64,000 bases of DNA from Blasia pusilla (GCA_050084515.1 CM114272.1:25792001-25856000), one strand, 5' to 3'. Numbered from the stretch's first letter, positions 36,227 through 47,595 are shown. A program made the numbers and translations. Notes: generated by a model from the sequence alone, not told the origin.

Positions 36227-36300
36227 GTGTTTCTACACACACCACTGAGTGTGTGTATAAACACAGTTCTTTTCATTGTTCTATGAGAACAATGAAAAGA
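36227..36300. repeat. Two adjacent hairpins
   Basis: First: 16-nt arms GTGTTTCTACACACAC and GTGTGTGTATAAACAC with one mismatch and a 6-base loop (36,227-36,264). Second: perfect 15-nt arms TCTTTTCATTGTTCT and AGAACAATGAAAAGA with an ATG loop (36,268-36,300). They stand between the GA tract and the transposase-like locus and could be an end structure of that element. Confidence 0.7.
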
Positions 36301-37620
36301 CCAAGTGATGAACCTCACTTACATATTTGTTTACAGTCAAGGAGTAGACATGTTCTACTAGAGAAGCTTCGCTATGTCTGTGTTTCAAGCTCAGAGCAGG
36401 GTACTGGTTGGGTGGGTGATGTTGATTTGCTATAACTCTTCATCATACCATATACTTCAACTGATTGGTGTCTCCAATAAACATTACTTACCAGTGCAGC
36501 ATATTGAGGCAATGAATCAAGAGGACTGAATGGGTTGAACTATTCTGGCAAGTGACCAACTGAACTACTTGTATCCGCATCTGCTCTTCCTTTGCCATTT
36601 TCTTTATCAGAAATGAGCATGAGGGAGTCAGGAAGGAAATTAGAGAACAATTCTCTTTGACAACAAACATGAGAATTTGAACCATAATCAAGGATTCAAA
36701 GTTTGGAAAGATCTGGGAAAGTAGTTGTACAAGATTTTTTGTATCATGAACAGATAGAGTGGTTCATCTGGTTGTAGTTCCTCAACATATACATTTGCTC
36801 AGTGTGTTGTGATTTTTTTAACAGTTCTAGTGTAGATGAGCATATGTTCTTTGGCCATTGAATTTAGGCTACTGAATTACATAAACAGTTCTGTTGTATC
36901 CAACTTAGCAATATCAACATATGTTTTTGCTTTGTGTGGTTAGAATTTTTTGCAAGAGACCAAGAGACTGTACTTAGTAAGTAGTGTCTGTCGTAGCCCT
37001 ACAACCATGGACCCTGGAGCTTCCAAGTGTCAACCAGGAAGCCTGTCACCCTCCCATTTATACAGTGAATAGAGAGAGATCAGCATCTCCGTGCTGCTAT
37101 GTTGTGATCATTTTTCCGCTACTTTGGTAATGGTATCTATGACAGTTCAAGCGTCTTGGGCATGTTGGTCTTGTCCCCGGACCATTCTTCTATGAATGTT
37201 TTTCAAAACAACGTTGTCCAACTTCAACTCCTTAGTTCACCCCTCCCACCAACAGGAACCGAGCTTCCAACCTTAGTTTCTGGAGAGACTGTAATCATTA
37301 AGTATTGCCTTATGTGATCAAGTAGGCTCTGAATGTGGTGAACAATTCTGGTGTGTTACTAAACCGGGTTTGTGCATATAGGCTAGTGAATGTGTTGGAA
37401 ATTTTTGGTGTTACCAAAACTTGTCAGCATAAATGTGATTGCACATGCTGGCGTTCTATTTGTGCAGGTTGTATTGAAGGAGACCATAGGGAAGTGACTG
37501 CCCTATTGGAGGCCATTGGATTTGACAACTAGTGGATTTCTGGTCCTTTTTGCGCATCATAGAGAGTCATCGTGGGTGATGTTTCTCATTGTGGGTAAGA
37601 ATTGCGTACATATATACACA
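36301..37620. other. Region upstream of PHD ORF
   Basis: No assigned gene. A short cysteine-rich frame near 37,410-37,510 (CQHKCDCTCW, CAGC) may be an upstream exon of the PHD protein but cannot be joined with confidence. Confidence 0.35.
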
Positions 37621-38316
37621 ATGGCGAATGTTCCCCTATTAGATCAGTACTCATATGCTGAGCATCACCGGATGGATCCCCCATGCTCCTTTTCTTGTGA
37701 TGAGGGAGGTGATGTTATATTTTGTGATGGTGCTTGTGGTCACCATTTTCATTGGATTGGAGGTGGCATGCCCACCAACCCAGATAGTGGCAAGGGTAAG
37801 ATGTGCATCCCTGTTGTGCTGCCTGGAAATCACGATTGGAGTGGACCTTGGGTATGTGACCTATGTGTTGATGACAGAGCCATTTGTTTCTCTTGTGGGC
37901 TAGTTGGTCGTGTTGTTGGGCATACTCAGTTTGAGACACGACTCATCAAGTGTGCTCATCCGGATTGTTATTCCTTTTATCACCCGGGATGTGTGAAGAC
38001 CCGCTTGCTTGTTGGAGGACTCTCGCAGGCTCACCTCGAGGCTCACACAATGCAAAGCCCTCTTGTTGCTCCTGATGCACTCATCTGCTCGCGTCACTAT
38101 TGTGATGCGTGCAAGATATATCAGGCGGGTATATATGACTTAGTGCAATGTCGTAGATGCCCTCGTGCATGGTGTTATGATCAAACCCCAGGAGACAAGA
38201 GACACCTGCATAAAGGTTGTGATGTTAATGGCAGGTGGAATTTTGGTGAGTGGCGACTTGTGTATTTTCGTCGTCATATAATTCCAGAGGGTCAGTCTGT
38301 ACCTACTCGGGATTAA
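37621..38316 (+). CDS. EDM2-like PHD/extended-PHD zinc-finger ORF
   Basis: Open frame of 231 residues from ATG 37,621 (the frame is open further upstream). It holds at least two zinc modules: CSFSCDEGGDVIFCDGACGH with later WVCDLC (PHD-like, with C-x3-C in place of C-x2-C), then CFSCGLVG, IKCAHPDCYSFYHPGCV, CSRHYCDAC and VQCRRCPRAWCYD. This order resembles the PHD plus extended-PHD region of plant EDM2, a chromatin reader that controls transposon-linked heterochromatin in Arabidopsis. The methyltransferase-like half of EDM2 is not present. A GTCAGT donor near 38,291 could splice it to the transposase-like exons downstream, in the same orientation. It could be host or element sequence. Confidence 0.65.
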   Translation: MANVPLLDQYSYAEHHRMDPPCSFSCDEGGDVIFCDGACGHHFHWIGGGMPTNPDSGKGKMCIPVVLPGNHDWSGPWVCDLCVDDRAICFSCGLVGRVVGHTQFETRLIKCAHPDCYSFYHPGCVKTRLLVGGLSQAHLEAHTMQSPLVAPDALICSRHYCDACKIYQAGIYDLVQCRRCPRAWCYDQTPGDKRHLHKGCDVNGRWNFGEWRLVYFRRHIIPEGQSVPTRD

Positions 38317-39044
38317 ACCTATTTTGTGTAATAGATGCAAGAGAGACTTTTACGTCAATTGATTTAGCAAGTTTGGCCATTAGATTTTGCGATTTAGGAT
38401 TGAGGATTTAGAAGAAAATGTTTGCCCCGTGGTGGCTTTAAACGCAATATTTTAAATTAAGGAGGTGACATCAATTTGTATACTCCTATGGCGTCCAAAA
38501 TGCTATAACCTCTCGCAAAGAATTGCTTTGGATATGATCTGTGGTGTTGTATTCTCTGTTGTGGTTTGTATAACAGGTTCCTGTGTGTATCCCCATAGTT
38601 TCCAATGTTGACCTGTACTAGAGCTAGTATCAGATTGGTTGGAAAGAGGGGTGAGGGAGAGAATGATGAGCCTATTTGTGTCTTAGGTTACTTAGATGGG
38701 CAGACACTAGCAGATCTGCGTCTGAAATGTTATGCAATTGTGGAATTTGATTTTGATTTCTGGGACTTCAGGCTCCCTGGTAGAACGCGTCGGAATGTAG
38801 AGAAGGTAATTCTGCTGATGGAATTGGATGGTATAGTAGGTGTCATTCAACAATTACCTGTAGGCCCTTGTGGGAAGACAACGCAAATGTCCTCTCAGTC
38901 TTCTGCAGCCACCGTGTCTCATCAGAAGGGAGATCAGAAAGTGTGTTCGGCTCTGTATCTCAGAACCATACTGAAATTGAGGCACATCCGGTGGGTTCAA
39001 TTCATATCTCAAACCAAGATTCTGTTTGGGCCTCGTTTGAATAA
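38317..39044 (+). other. Link region with one possible exon
   Basis: A frame starting at 38,605 (ATG) encodes an open stretch (VLGYLDGQTLADLRLKCY, then FWDFRLPGRTRRNVEK) up to a GTAATT donor at about 38,806. Its phase could join it to 39,045 by an intron. I do not recognise the fold. 38,317-38,604 shows no coding signal. Confidence 0.4.
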
Positions 39045-40726
39045 ATGTTGATGGCAAATCTAGCTGCAAAATGCTGGAATGATGAGTTCATCAGATTAGG
39101 GAAGTGGGTTGAGAAGAATGGATACAAAGACCACAATTGGAGGGTGAGGACATGGGATGATGGAGCAGATGTCAGAGGACACCTAGAGTGTTTGGAGTGT
39201 AGAGTGAACTATGGGAATGCAGAGAATTCCCAAAATGTGAAAGCTATTGCAAATTGCTTTAGCAACTTTAGGACAAAGCATCTAATTAATCCGAAACACA
39301 AGGATAGTTTTTGTAAGAGAAGAAAATTGCCTACATCATTGATGGAGCCTAGTGATGTTGTTCACTGACCTCATTTTAATCATGGTGAGGCCATCTCTAG
39401 AGGACTAGAGATTGTCTCCCAATTGAATGAGGATGTTGGGGGTGATAGGGAGGTGTTCTTTGTGACACCATCTCCCACAGATCCTCAGTATGCCAATATG
39501 TCATACCTATTTAAGGTCAGGTGTAGGGTCTGTGGAAAGTTGCATACAGACATGTGCCCAAAGAAACTTAATTTGGATTATAATTTGAGACAAAACATGG
39601 TTAGCCGGGATCACTTGGATGCCTCTGAGGTCAAGGAGGCTTCTGTGGAGATTGCATTGAGGTCAGGGAAGAGAGGAAGACCAAGGAAAGTAGATACTAG
39701 GGATCATCACCCATCACAGGGATCAATCCTGAGGTTCTTTACAGGAGATAAGTCCAACGTTGGGAGCTCTTCAGGGAAAGGTGGGTCAGATCCAACAATA
39801 GATCCAGGACTAATTTTGCTTTGTTGGGGATTGTGGGATGAAATGGTAAAGTGGAGAGGAGATCGTATGGTTGTCAAGGCTGTTCTTGATGATCAAGAGG
39901 GAGGGGCCTTGTGGGATTGTGAGTTAACCTGTTGTGCACAGGTTTACAATCCTACTCTAGAGTCTATAGTGACCATTCATGGTTGTTTTAGACACAAGCA
40001 ATGTGAAAGGTTGTCTTACAATGGTGGTGGGTTTATGAACCTAACGTGTAGTAAATATGAGTCAGTAAAGCGATTGGATGATTTCCGTGGTCGGGTGCAC
40101 AGGGAATCAGAAGCTTTAGTGCCAAGAGGAGCCAGAGATACCAGTGGGGGGATACAGTTGGATTGTCTTACCAAGACAGAGCACAGAAAGCACGTTGCAA
40201 ATTTAACTTCCAAATTCAGAAAGCAACGATGGCTTCTATCACCGTATGCTGCCAAAGTAGCTGCCTTGAGTACTAGGCGGAGGAAGCTAGAGGAATTGTT
40301 AGGAGTAGCTACAGATAGGAAGGATCTGAGACTGTTCCTTAGGAATATAGTGAATGGGCATAGGACTAGAGCATTTTGTGGCAAAGAAGGGTTATGGGAT
40401 TTCATGACAGATGTTGGTAGAAATCTAACCAGGGCTACCAAGGGTTTTAGGTACGGTAAGAGAACCAAAGCCATAGCCCAAGGAATGCTACAATTTGGTG
40501 GTAGGCAAGTGGCCCACTCCTTTCAGAAGAACTTAGGTGGTCCAAGTCTAAAAACATTGAAGTGAGATAGAGCCAAGTTACCACCCTTCAGAGCTGGATT
40601 ACGCAAAGAGATATTCGTGGAGGTTGGCAGAATTTTGTCTGCATCAAAGCAAACTCTTGGAATTGAAGGAGATGTCCTTGTAATATTTGCAGAGGATGAA
40701 AAAAGGATTAAGGAGAGGCCCAGGTG
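39045..40726 (+). pseudogene. Transposase-like protein, N-terminal half with AT-hook and PIP motif
   Basis: One continuous frame interrupted by only two TGA stops (39,366 and 40,563). In order: a Cys/His segment (CLECRVNYGN ... FRTKHLINPKHKDSFCKRR) that could be a zinc finger, a second Cys pair (RCRVCGKLHTDMC), an AT-hook KRGRPRK (39,669-39,689), and the PIP-box-like peptide QGSILRFF (39,717-39,740), which fits the PCNA-binding pattern Q-x-x-I-x-x-F-F. A helical basic region follows, ending with GGRQVAHSFQKNLGGPS. The last exon piece carries VLVIFAEDEKRIKE, a candidate acidic catalytic block. A donor AG|GTGAATG at 40,726/40,727 ends the exon. The general plan recalls P-element/THAP9-type transposases, but the family is not certain. 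Confidence 0.65.
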
Positions 40727-40840
40727 AATGTTTGAGATTCAATACAAAAAATTATAAGCGAGATTCAATATAACAAATTATAAGCCTTTGAGCAATTTTT
40801 TCCTTGTGAATACAACCTAACATTAAAGAGTCATGGTTGA
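40727..40840 (+). other. Intron in transposase-like gene
   Basis: GTGAATG donor and TTGACAG acceptor. Removing it restores a continuous frame (phase 2 to phase 2), which is the main evidence that the two halves belong to one gene. Confidence 0.65.
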
Positions 40841-42895
40841 CAGATGGGAGGCCAAGTATGATATCCTAATTGGGTTTTTTGGGCCCAAAGAGGCACACCA
40901 ATGTTCATATGGAATGGAAGTACTGGTCGGAGAGGGTGATGAGGGCTACTACAAGATTGTAAGTACTTTCCAAGGTTATTGTAAAGGCATGTAGGCAAGA
41001 GTTTTCATCGTAAATCCTCTTCATGAATCTATGCCTAAATTGGCCATCTCTGTTACTGCCACGTGTAACAAGTTCACTGCAGAGTGGGTGAGACAACACT
41101 GGGTGCAGCTGAAAGAAATGTGGGATGAGTATTGTCGGCTTGATGTCGGACCGTTATTAGGACATGCCAGTGACGGGGATGCTCGTCGTAGAAAACTGAT
41201 GATGGAGGATTTTAGGGGTGTTAACTCTAATGCACGTAGGTATAGTGTGGGGTGGGAAGGATGGCAATATTCTGTCTCTATTCTTCCTAATGGTGATCTG
41301 TATGGCTTTGGAGACCAAGATGCACCTCACAATGGGAAGAAAGCAATTAATCCATTAGATAGATGTTGAACTACTTGTGTCCTTGGAAATCAACATGCCT
41401 CTCTGTCATATGTGACAAATGTCTATAACCACTACAAAATTCACAAGCATGGCTTGAAGTGGGATGATGTGAATAGGACTGATAGGCAAAATTGGGCTGG
41501 GCCTCAACGAATTGCTTCAAAGAGAGTGCAAGCTTGTTTGCAGGATATGTTTGAGAGAATGGATGTCCGCCATGACAAAAGCCTAGGGACCCAACTTTAC
41601 TTGGAGGTTTGTGGTAATTACATTGATATTTTCTTCTCACGTAAGCATGACTTGAGGAGTCGTGTAGTTTTGGCATCTAAAGTGTCGTGGTTCTTTCGAC
41701 TTTGGAGACTTTGGCTGAGACATGGTGATCATTCTGTGACAGGGAGTGTAGGATCAGGATGAGAAGAACATGATATCAGTGCAAGCTTTCCATGATATCA
41801 ACATGTCTTGCCATTTTATTGTATTACTAATGTGTGCTTTCCGTGACAAGTATCCATACTTGCAAGTTCCATTTCACCTCCTAGGATCTGATTGTTGTGA
41901 GATCTTCTTCAGCAAGGTAGGTGGAATGAGTGGCCATGAACGGAACTATGATTTTGGGTCTTTGTTGGATAGTGCAGTGGGGTTGAATAGATTGGCTCGC
42001 TTGGAATTTGGACCAGAAGGATTAAAGAATTGGCCGGTCTCATCCAAAGCAAGATCACGTGTGGGGAACTCTCCATCCGTTAGGTATAAGAGAAGATGCT
42101 CATAATCTGTTTGACTATTCATTAATTCAGACTAATGAGATGGTAGTTCATGCCCTTAAAGAGGGTTTGGATGAAGAAAAATCAATATTGAGCAGGTTGA
42201 GTATGTTTCCTAGGTCCTCTTTGCCTACAGGTCAGAGGCGATGGTGGTTGCATCCACAAGATGTGGAGGCAGAGACGTGGCCTGATTCAGCTGTTATAAA
42301 TGACGCAGTTGCATGTGATGACTCTGAGGATTTCGTTGAATATAGACCAACAGTAGGCCCTTGCCCACCCGAGGAGTCTAGAGTTGATGAAACAGAAATT
42401 GATAACCCAACGCAGAGGGATTTCAATAGTCTTGATGCTTGGGAAAGTGATGCACCAACCTTTGTTGAGTTTAGAATGATTGGTGACGACTTGGTTGAGG
42501 ATGCAGATAACAATCCATCCATAGAGACAGAAATATTGGGACATGAGGTAAGGCATGTATTCAGTTCAATTCTGCAGGAGTGCACAGATGGATCTCCTTG
42601 TCAAGTTGTGCCTACTGTGACATTTGAGGGCAGAATATACTACAAGTCCACTTTGGTGAGTGATTGGGCCTGTAATCCTTTCATTTCTAAAGATAGGCTA
42701 ACACAGATGTCACAGAAAACATATTACACTATAGGTAAGGTAAAAGAACCAAGTAATCTAGATTGCCCAACTTGTTATGTTGACATTGGAAGTGATGTAG
42801 CTATTTTTTTGAGTCTACTACACAAGTTGGACCTTCTACTAGATCAAGTAAGTCAAAGAAGAGAAAAAAAAAAGACTTGGATGAGAACAGAATAG
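40841..42895 (+). pseudogene. Transposase-like protein, C-terminal half
   Basis: After a 114-nt intron (acceptor ...GACAG at 40,840) the frame continues as WEAKYDILIGFFGPKEAHQ, broken by TAG (40,993) and TGA (41,367), a frameshift near 41,760 and another near 42,060. Distinct blocks: LGHASDGDARRRKLMM, QDAPHNGKKAINPLDRC, RTDRQNWAGPQRIASKRV, VSWFFRLWRLWLRHGDH, GSDCCEIFFSKVGGMSG, WGTLHPLG. The DCCE-FFSK and SDGD blocks look like catalytic-core segments of an RNase H-like transposase. The C-terminal 200 residues are acidic with no known domain. It is a damaged gene; at least part of the sequence was under protein constraint until recently. Confidence 0.65.
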
Positions 42896-43388
42896 TCCCT
42901 ACAAAAGAGTTTTGGTTAGGTCGCATTCTATTCATCAAACAAAAATACGGTAGTCAATGGGATAGATGTAGATCTCCTATTGATCTTTTGGAAGGACCAT
43001 GAGCGTAATTGTGCGCCATGTCACATTCCTAACATTGATGGTACAGTAGATCCGAGCTTAGCAGTAGTTCCTGCATGCTTGCGTTGTATGTTGTGTGGTT
43101 CTGCCCATGGTGCGGCCACAATGCTAGAGGATGGCATATGGCATGTTTGACGCCACCTCTCACTAGGGTTCCTCAGGGACGATGGATGTGTCCCAGATGT
43201 ACATAGAGTAGGTAGTTATACATTCCGACTTGTGTCTGTGACATGGATGACAAGAAGGCGACTAACGATGGGGCCACATGAGCACCCGGCCTTCTTGCTC
43301 TTAGCGTCCGAAAGATGTATGTCATGGTAGGTAGGGATAGATGGCTATCTGGAGTTAGAGGGACCTAACCACCAGCTAAGGGGGCCAT
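42896..43388 (+). pseudogene. Gypsy pol tail with PHD remnant and PPT
   Basis: The block KDHERNCAPCHIPNIDG (about 43,000), CLRCMLCGSAHGAATML, then after a short deletion GWHMACLTPPLTRVP and GRWMCPRCT with a stop at about 43,206. The deletion removes the second Cys pair (CDGC) of the PHD finger. A purine tract AGCTAAGGGGGCC at 43,374-43,386 is the PPT, and the LTR starts right after it. Confidence 0.8.
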
Positions 43389-44154
43389 TGGAGATATTTT
43401 GGTACTTCTTGTCTCGCTGTTTGGATGCCATGAGTTAGCATGGGATCATGCGTGTTTGTGTGTGTGTTCGGTGACAGCGATGTATGTTGTGTAGCGATGT
43501 GTATGCGCACGACAGCTGTCACATCTTTTAGGATAGATCGGTGAGATCTAATAGAGCGCCTTCATGAGTAGTGGAGGACACGCCCAATAGATCGAGGATG
43601 ATCTGCTGAGGCCCTTGGAAACCTGAGATAGCAGGTTTCCCCTTCGTTTCGGCTCATTTGGAGCCATATTGAGGAACTTACTATTTTAGGTAAGTACCAT
43701 TTTGAGTATATGATCGACTTACTATTTTGGTAAGTGGCCCTTGACCTCCTACATCAGGTCAAGAGCCAAGGAGGTGACTTGGGAGAATAGGTTACCATGG
43801 AGAGAGCTTGGGAGAGGGGAGGGGTATACCTCAAGGAGAGAGAGCTTGAGAGCTCATTCTCTCTTTGTTGAACCTCTTGGCATGAGGCGGCGGAGCTATG
43901 GTACCTTGCCTTGTGAGTGTAACCCAAGCCTCTCATTAGGAGAGTGGGTTTGGTTTGACATGAGAGAGAGTCCACACCTTTGAGAGCTATGGTGTGAGAT
44001 GGTAGAGAGAGATTGGAGCTTACTTCATTGGAGATATTTTGGTACTTCTTGTCTCGTTGTTTGGATGCCATGAGTTAGCATGGGATCATGCGTGTTTGTG
44101 TGTGTGTTCGGTGACAGCGATGTATGTTGTGTAGCGATGTGTATGCGCAGGACA
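43389..44154 (+). mobile_element. Gypsy LTR with 126-bp terminal direct sub-repeats
   Basis: Starts TGGAGATATTTTGGTACTTC just after the PPT and ends TATGCGCAGGACA. The sub-repeats 43,389-43,514 and 44,029-44,154 are equal in length and nearly identical. The body starts TGTCACATCTTTTAGG at 43,518. This is the clearest LTR of the family in the window. Confidence 0.85.
43740..43763. promoter_or_regulatory. Inverted W-box-like palindrome in LTR
   Basis: CTTGACCT ... AGGTCAAG with spacer CCTACATC, identical to the site at 7,798-7,821. Confidence 0.5.
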
Positions 44155-45867
44155 TAGGTGATGTAGGAGGTATACATAGAGTGTCCCCCCCGAGGTGATG
44201 ACACACCCGGCTCACGCACACTCGACACTCAGGCTCACCATAAGCATCCCGACTAACTCACCTAAGTCACAAACATACTCTCGGGTCATACATGCAACCC
44301 CTATTCGGCAACCGCCGTATATCCACAAACATGCTACACATGCATGGAGACTACACTCATCACCATCGCTACATCCACCTTACACCAACTATCACCTAAT
44401 ACCCAACACTCTCAATCACACAAGATAAGTGCGGGAAAAGGGACTCGAATGGGTAACCTGATCACGCCCTCCAACGTATAACACCGTCAACACTCACTTG
44501 TCTATGTGGTGCGAAAACCTCCCCAACACAACACTCTCCACGACCAATGCGTCGGTCCTCCCATCAACATTGGCGTGTGTGTCTCCATCACAACCACTCT
44601 ATCAAAAACTTCTCCACCGCAAACTGTCGGTGTGGACAACCCATCTCACTCCCAATCCGTGTAGGACTCGTGAGTCGACTCTTCATCACAACTCTCAATA
44701 GGCAATAAATCAAACGCCCACCATAAATGGCGATCCCTGCTTGGAAATTCCCAGTCGCAAAAATCTCTCCTACTAATTTTCCCAAATCAACCATATCCAC
44801 ACCCAACCACATCCCTTCCCTAACCTGGTTAGCCCGTAGCCACGTCGGCCTAGTAGCAACCACGTTAGCTCCCACCACCTCGTTCCTATCTCCGGCCGAC
44901 CCGGCTCTTCTTCTCTCTCCCTTCAATCCTCCTGCCTTCGGCTCCCACTCTAGCCTCCTCGCGCTCGCACACACCTTATCCGTATCTTTGGGCACACCAC
45001 CCTATGGGCGACCCTACCCGACCCTCTCTCTCTCACTCACCTCCCATCGTGACCCTCCAACACACTCCTCCCACCACGTTTCGCCCTGGCTCGACCTCCC
45101 CCTTCCCGCTTTGTAGGAGTCATAATGGCTCCTTCCACCCCCTCTATCTTTGGAGCCATGATGGCTTCCTCACCCTCTCCCTTCGTATTAACTTTCTGCG
45201 GCGGTGGCAGCCTCGCCCCAAATTCCCTCCTTCCTGTTCTTTCCCCCCCACCTTGGAGCCCTGCACGGCCAACTACTTGGTGCTTGGCCCTATGCATTCC
45301 TAACCTGTGCCCTCAGCCTTGCATACCTGCGGACCTCCGTGGCTCCGTCGTCGACACCCAGCATGCGTCCCTATGTGGGACCATGCGGCTGCCTCCTTAC
45401 CCTTCACACACCCAAACTCTTTTAGCTCAACTCTCCCAACTTCCACAAACCCCTGACAGCGGCGCGTCTGGCTCCCATTGCTCCAACTCCTGACTCGCCT
45501 GCGACCTAAAATTTTCGTCTATGTCTTACCATGGCCGCCCCCGCGACCTAAAATTTCCGGCTACGCCCTAGTATGGTCGCCCTCACGGCGGCTATGGTAC
45601 ATTTCACAATCAAGCTCTCATCCCGCTTTCCCGATACTGGCTCGCACACACCCGTCGCCACACGTCATGCTACACTGTACTGTTGTCCCCCGTCAACCCG
45701 TACTAGCAAAATCTCAGCAAAACAGACAGCGATTCCGTGCACGACCTTCTGAATAGAAAATAACACACAAAATGCCACACACGCGTCTTTAGGGGCTCCC
45801 CACCGAGGCAACTCACTTGCCTACCTGCATACAACGAATTCCCTGCCCCCTCGCATCTTTCTCATGT
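44155..45867 (-). mobile_element. Gypsy leader-like and C-rich sequence (reverse), uncertain
   Basis: 44.2-44.7 kb resembles the reverse-orientation leader at 18.0-18.3 kb (GGGAAAAGGGACTCGAATGGGTAACCTGA region). 44.7-45.85 kb is strongly C-rich with many overlapping open frames on both strands; none has a recognisable domain. No gene is called. Confidence 0.4.
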
Positions 45868-46332
45868 AAAATCAAGAGTAGTAAAATGGCTCACCTGGCC
45901 TAAAACTCCACTCATGAATCTACATCGGCATATCAAACCACATCCACCCTCTACTATGAGGGAATCCAGACGCTAGCACCCTTACTCCTACACACCCACA
46001 TACTTCTATGCAAGAGAGGCGCTCTTGAGGCTCAACATGAGAAAGATGGCTTGAGAAAGCCATCTCTATCACTCTTATACCTCTTCCCCCAAAAATAGCC
46101 CTACCAACAGTAACCTACGTGCATAGGTTACCAGATGACCGTTGACTCGGTCAACGGTCACCTGACGTAGTGAAACCAAAATAGGGAAATCTCCATAAAC
46201 GACGTTCACGACACAACATACATGTCGCCAACCTCATCCGACATCTTGGGGTGAAGTTACACCCGAACATCCCGCCGACTCTCTATACTGTCGACGCAAT
46301 AGAGCCCTACCTACGTCAAAATAAGATGTGAC
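45868..46332 (-). mobile_element. Partial gypsy LTR (reverse)
   Basis: Runs parallel to 31.97-32.46 kb (AAATCAAGAGTAGTAAAA ... AAGATGTGACA). The sub-repeat at the outer end is missing on the left side. It ends cleanly at GATGTGACA. Confidence 0.7.
46136..46160. promoter_or_regulatory. Palindromic W-box pair in LTR
   Basis: Perfect 11-base arms TGACCGTTGAC and GTCAACGGTCA around a TCG centre. Each arm holds TTGAC. It corresponds to 32,257-32,284. Confidence 0.5.
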
Positions 46333-47391
46333 AAACTTCTTGGATAGATGCAGTTGTTTAATTAACGCACGGGACCTGCAAGGGTGACCAAACCGCTTGG
46401 TGTTGGGATCTATGAAGAACAGACGTGGACGGGTCCCCTGAATACCATGCCACAAATAACCAAGTTAGACACGCAGACCGAATGAAACTTTGTACAATTG
46501 GCTATTTAGCCAAGATTCATATTCTTCAGACGCTCGTCAAAATTCCAACTATCTGACTTCATACTTGCATTTCTTACCAAGTCACACCTGGTCGTACTCG
46601 AAGGAGACGTGTAGAGAGCGAGAGCAGGGCCACACATGACTACGGCAAGATGATCTTCATAAACACTCGCCAATCTGGTCCTTCAGTGTGATTTGTTCTC
46701 TTAAGGGCAATCAACCAAAGGCCGTAAAGTGAACTTGAGAAAAGAGAGGAAGATCACAGACAACCTGAACCACACCTCCCATACTATTAGAATCTACAGA
46801 CATCAGCCCGAGCTTTGGAGACTACTTCTCCCATTCAGGGCATTCATGTCAAGCATTCAGGTAGCCCAATGGAAATTGTATCGTACATCTTGAGTGATGT
46901 TGGTAGTGAGGCTCAATTTGGAAATTTTGCGACTCTCAACATCATGTGTAAAACTCCAGTCATACCACACATGAGTCGACTAAAGCTTTCCAACTTCACT
47001 TTGATTTATTGATATGATACTTCAATGGATCTAAACAACCTTATGAATCTGTACATGAACTGTAACCGGAACAAGCTGACACTCGACTAGTTCGGGATAC
47101 AAAATTCTACGTGTTTTTGTTGAACTCATCTTATCTAGAACTGTTCGAGACATCAACGAGGAGCGTAAAATCCAAGAACGTAGAGGGGAGTTCTCCCAGC
47201 TTTCGAGTAACCTCTTTTGTCATAAGACAAACATTGTAGACCAAGCAAGCCTACACCCCCACCATATTGTTCCTAGCCCAACCATGCATTTTCTATTCTA
47301 TCTTTGCACACTTCGTTCTCTAGGAAGACCACAAATAAGTCTAGCAGGGACCACATCTCCTCTCCAAACTCTCTCCCTTATAGGAAAAACT
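46333..47391. other. Intergenic, no gene seen
   Basis: Unique-looking sequence without a frame I can assign. Possible untranslated exons cannot be excluded. Confidence 0.4.
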
Positions 47392-47595
47392 TCAATTCTT
47401 TAAACCCAGAAGCAAAAAGACTGCCAATAGGCCGAATACTGCGAGTGAGAGCAACAGAAGCCCTGGCGCACTTTGGGGCTGTGCTAGCGCAGGCCCTCGT
47501 GCGTGGGCAGACACCACTTGCATAGATGAGATTAAGAGAGCAACGACTACCAACAATGCGTTGCTCCTCGCCACTGCAACCATGTTCAAGGCCAT
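47392..47595 (-). CDS. Small secreted AG-peptide-like protein (hypothetical)
   Basis: A 67-residue frame from ATG 47,595: a hydrophobic signal peptide (SNALLVVVALLISSMQVVSA), a very short mature core GPALAQPQSAPG rich in Ala/Pro/Ser/Gln, and a C-terminal hydrophobic stretch (LLLLSLAVFGLLAVFLLLG). This three-part layout matches plant arabinogalactan peptides, which are hydroxyprolinated, glycosylated and usually GPI-anchored at the plasma membrane. The ending LKN is short for a GPI signal, so a simple membrane anchor is equally possible. A second Met five residues in could also start it. Small size makes chance a real alternative. Confidence 0.45.
   Translation of the reverse strand: MALNMVAVARSNALLVVVALLISSMQVVSAHARGPALAQPQSAPGLLLLSLAVFGLLAVFLLLGLKN

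Noticed and set aside
37621-38316. Full EDM2 gene
   Set aside because: Only the PHD/extended-PHD part is present; no methyltransferase-like region is visible nearby.
44588-45756. Several long open frames in C-rich sequence
   Set aside because: Open frames arise on both strands from low stop-codon density; no domain or splice structure.
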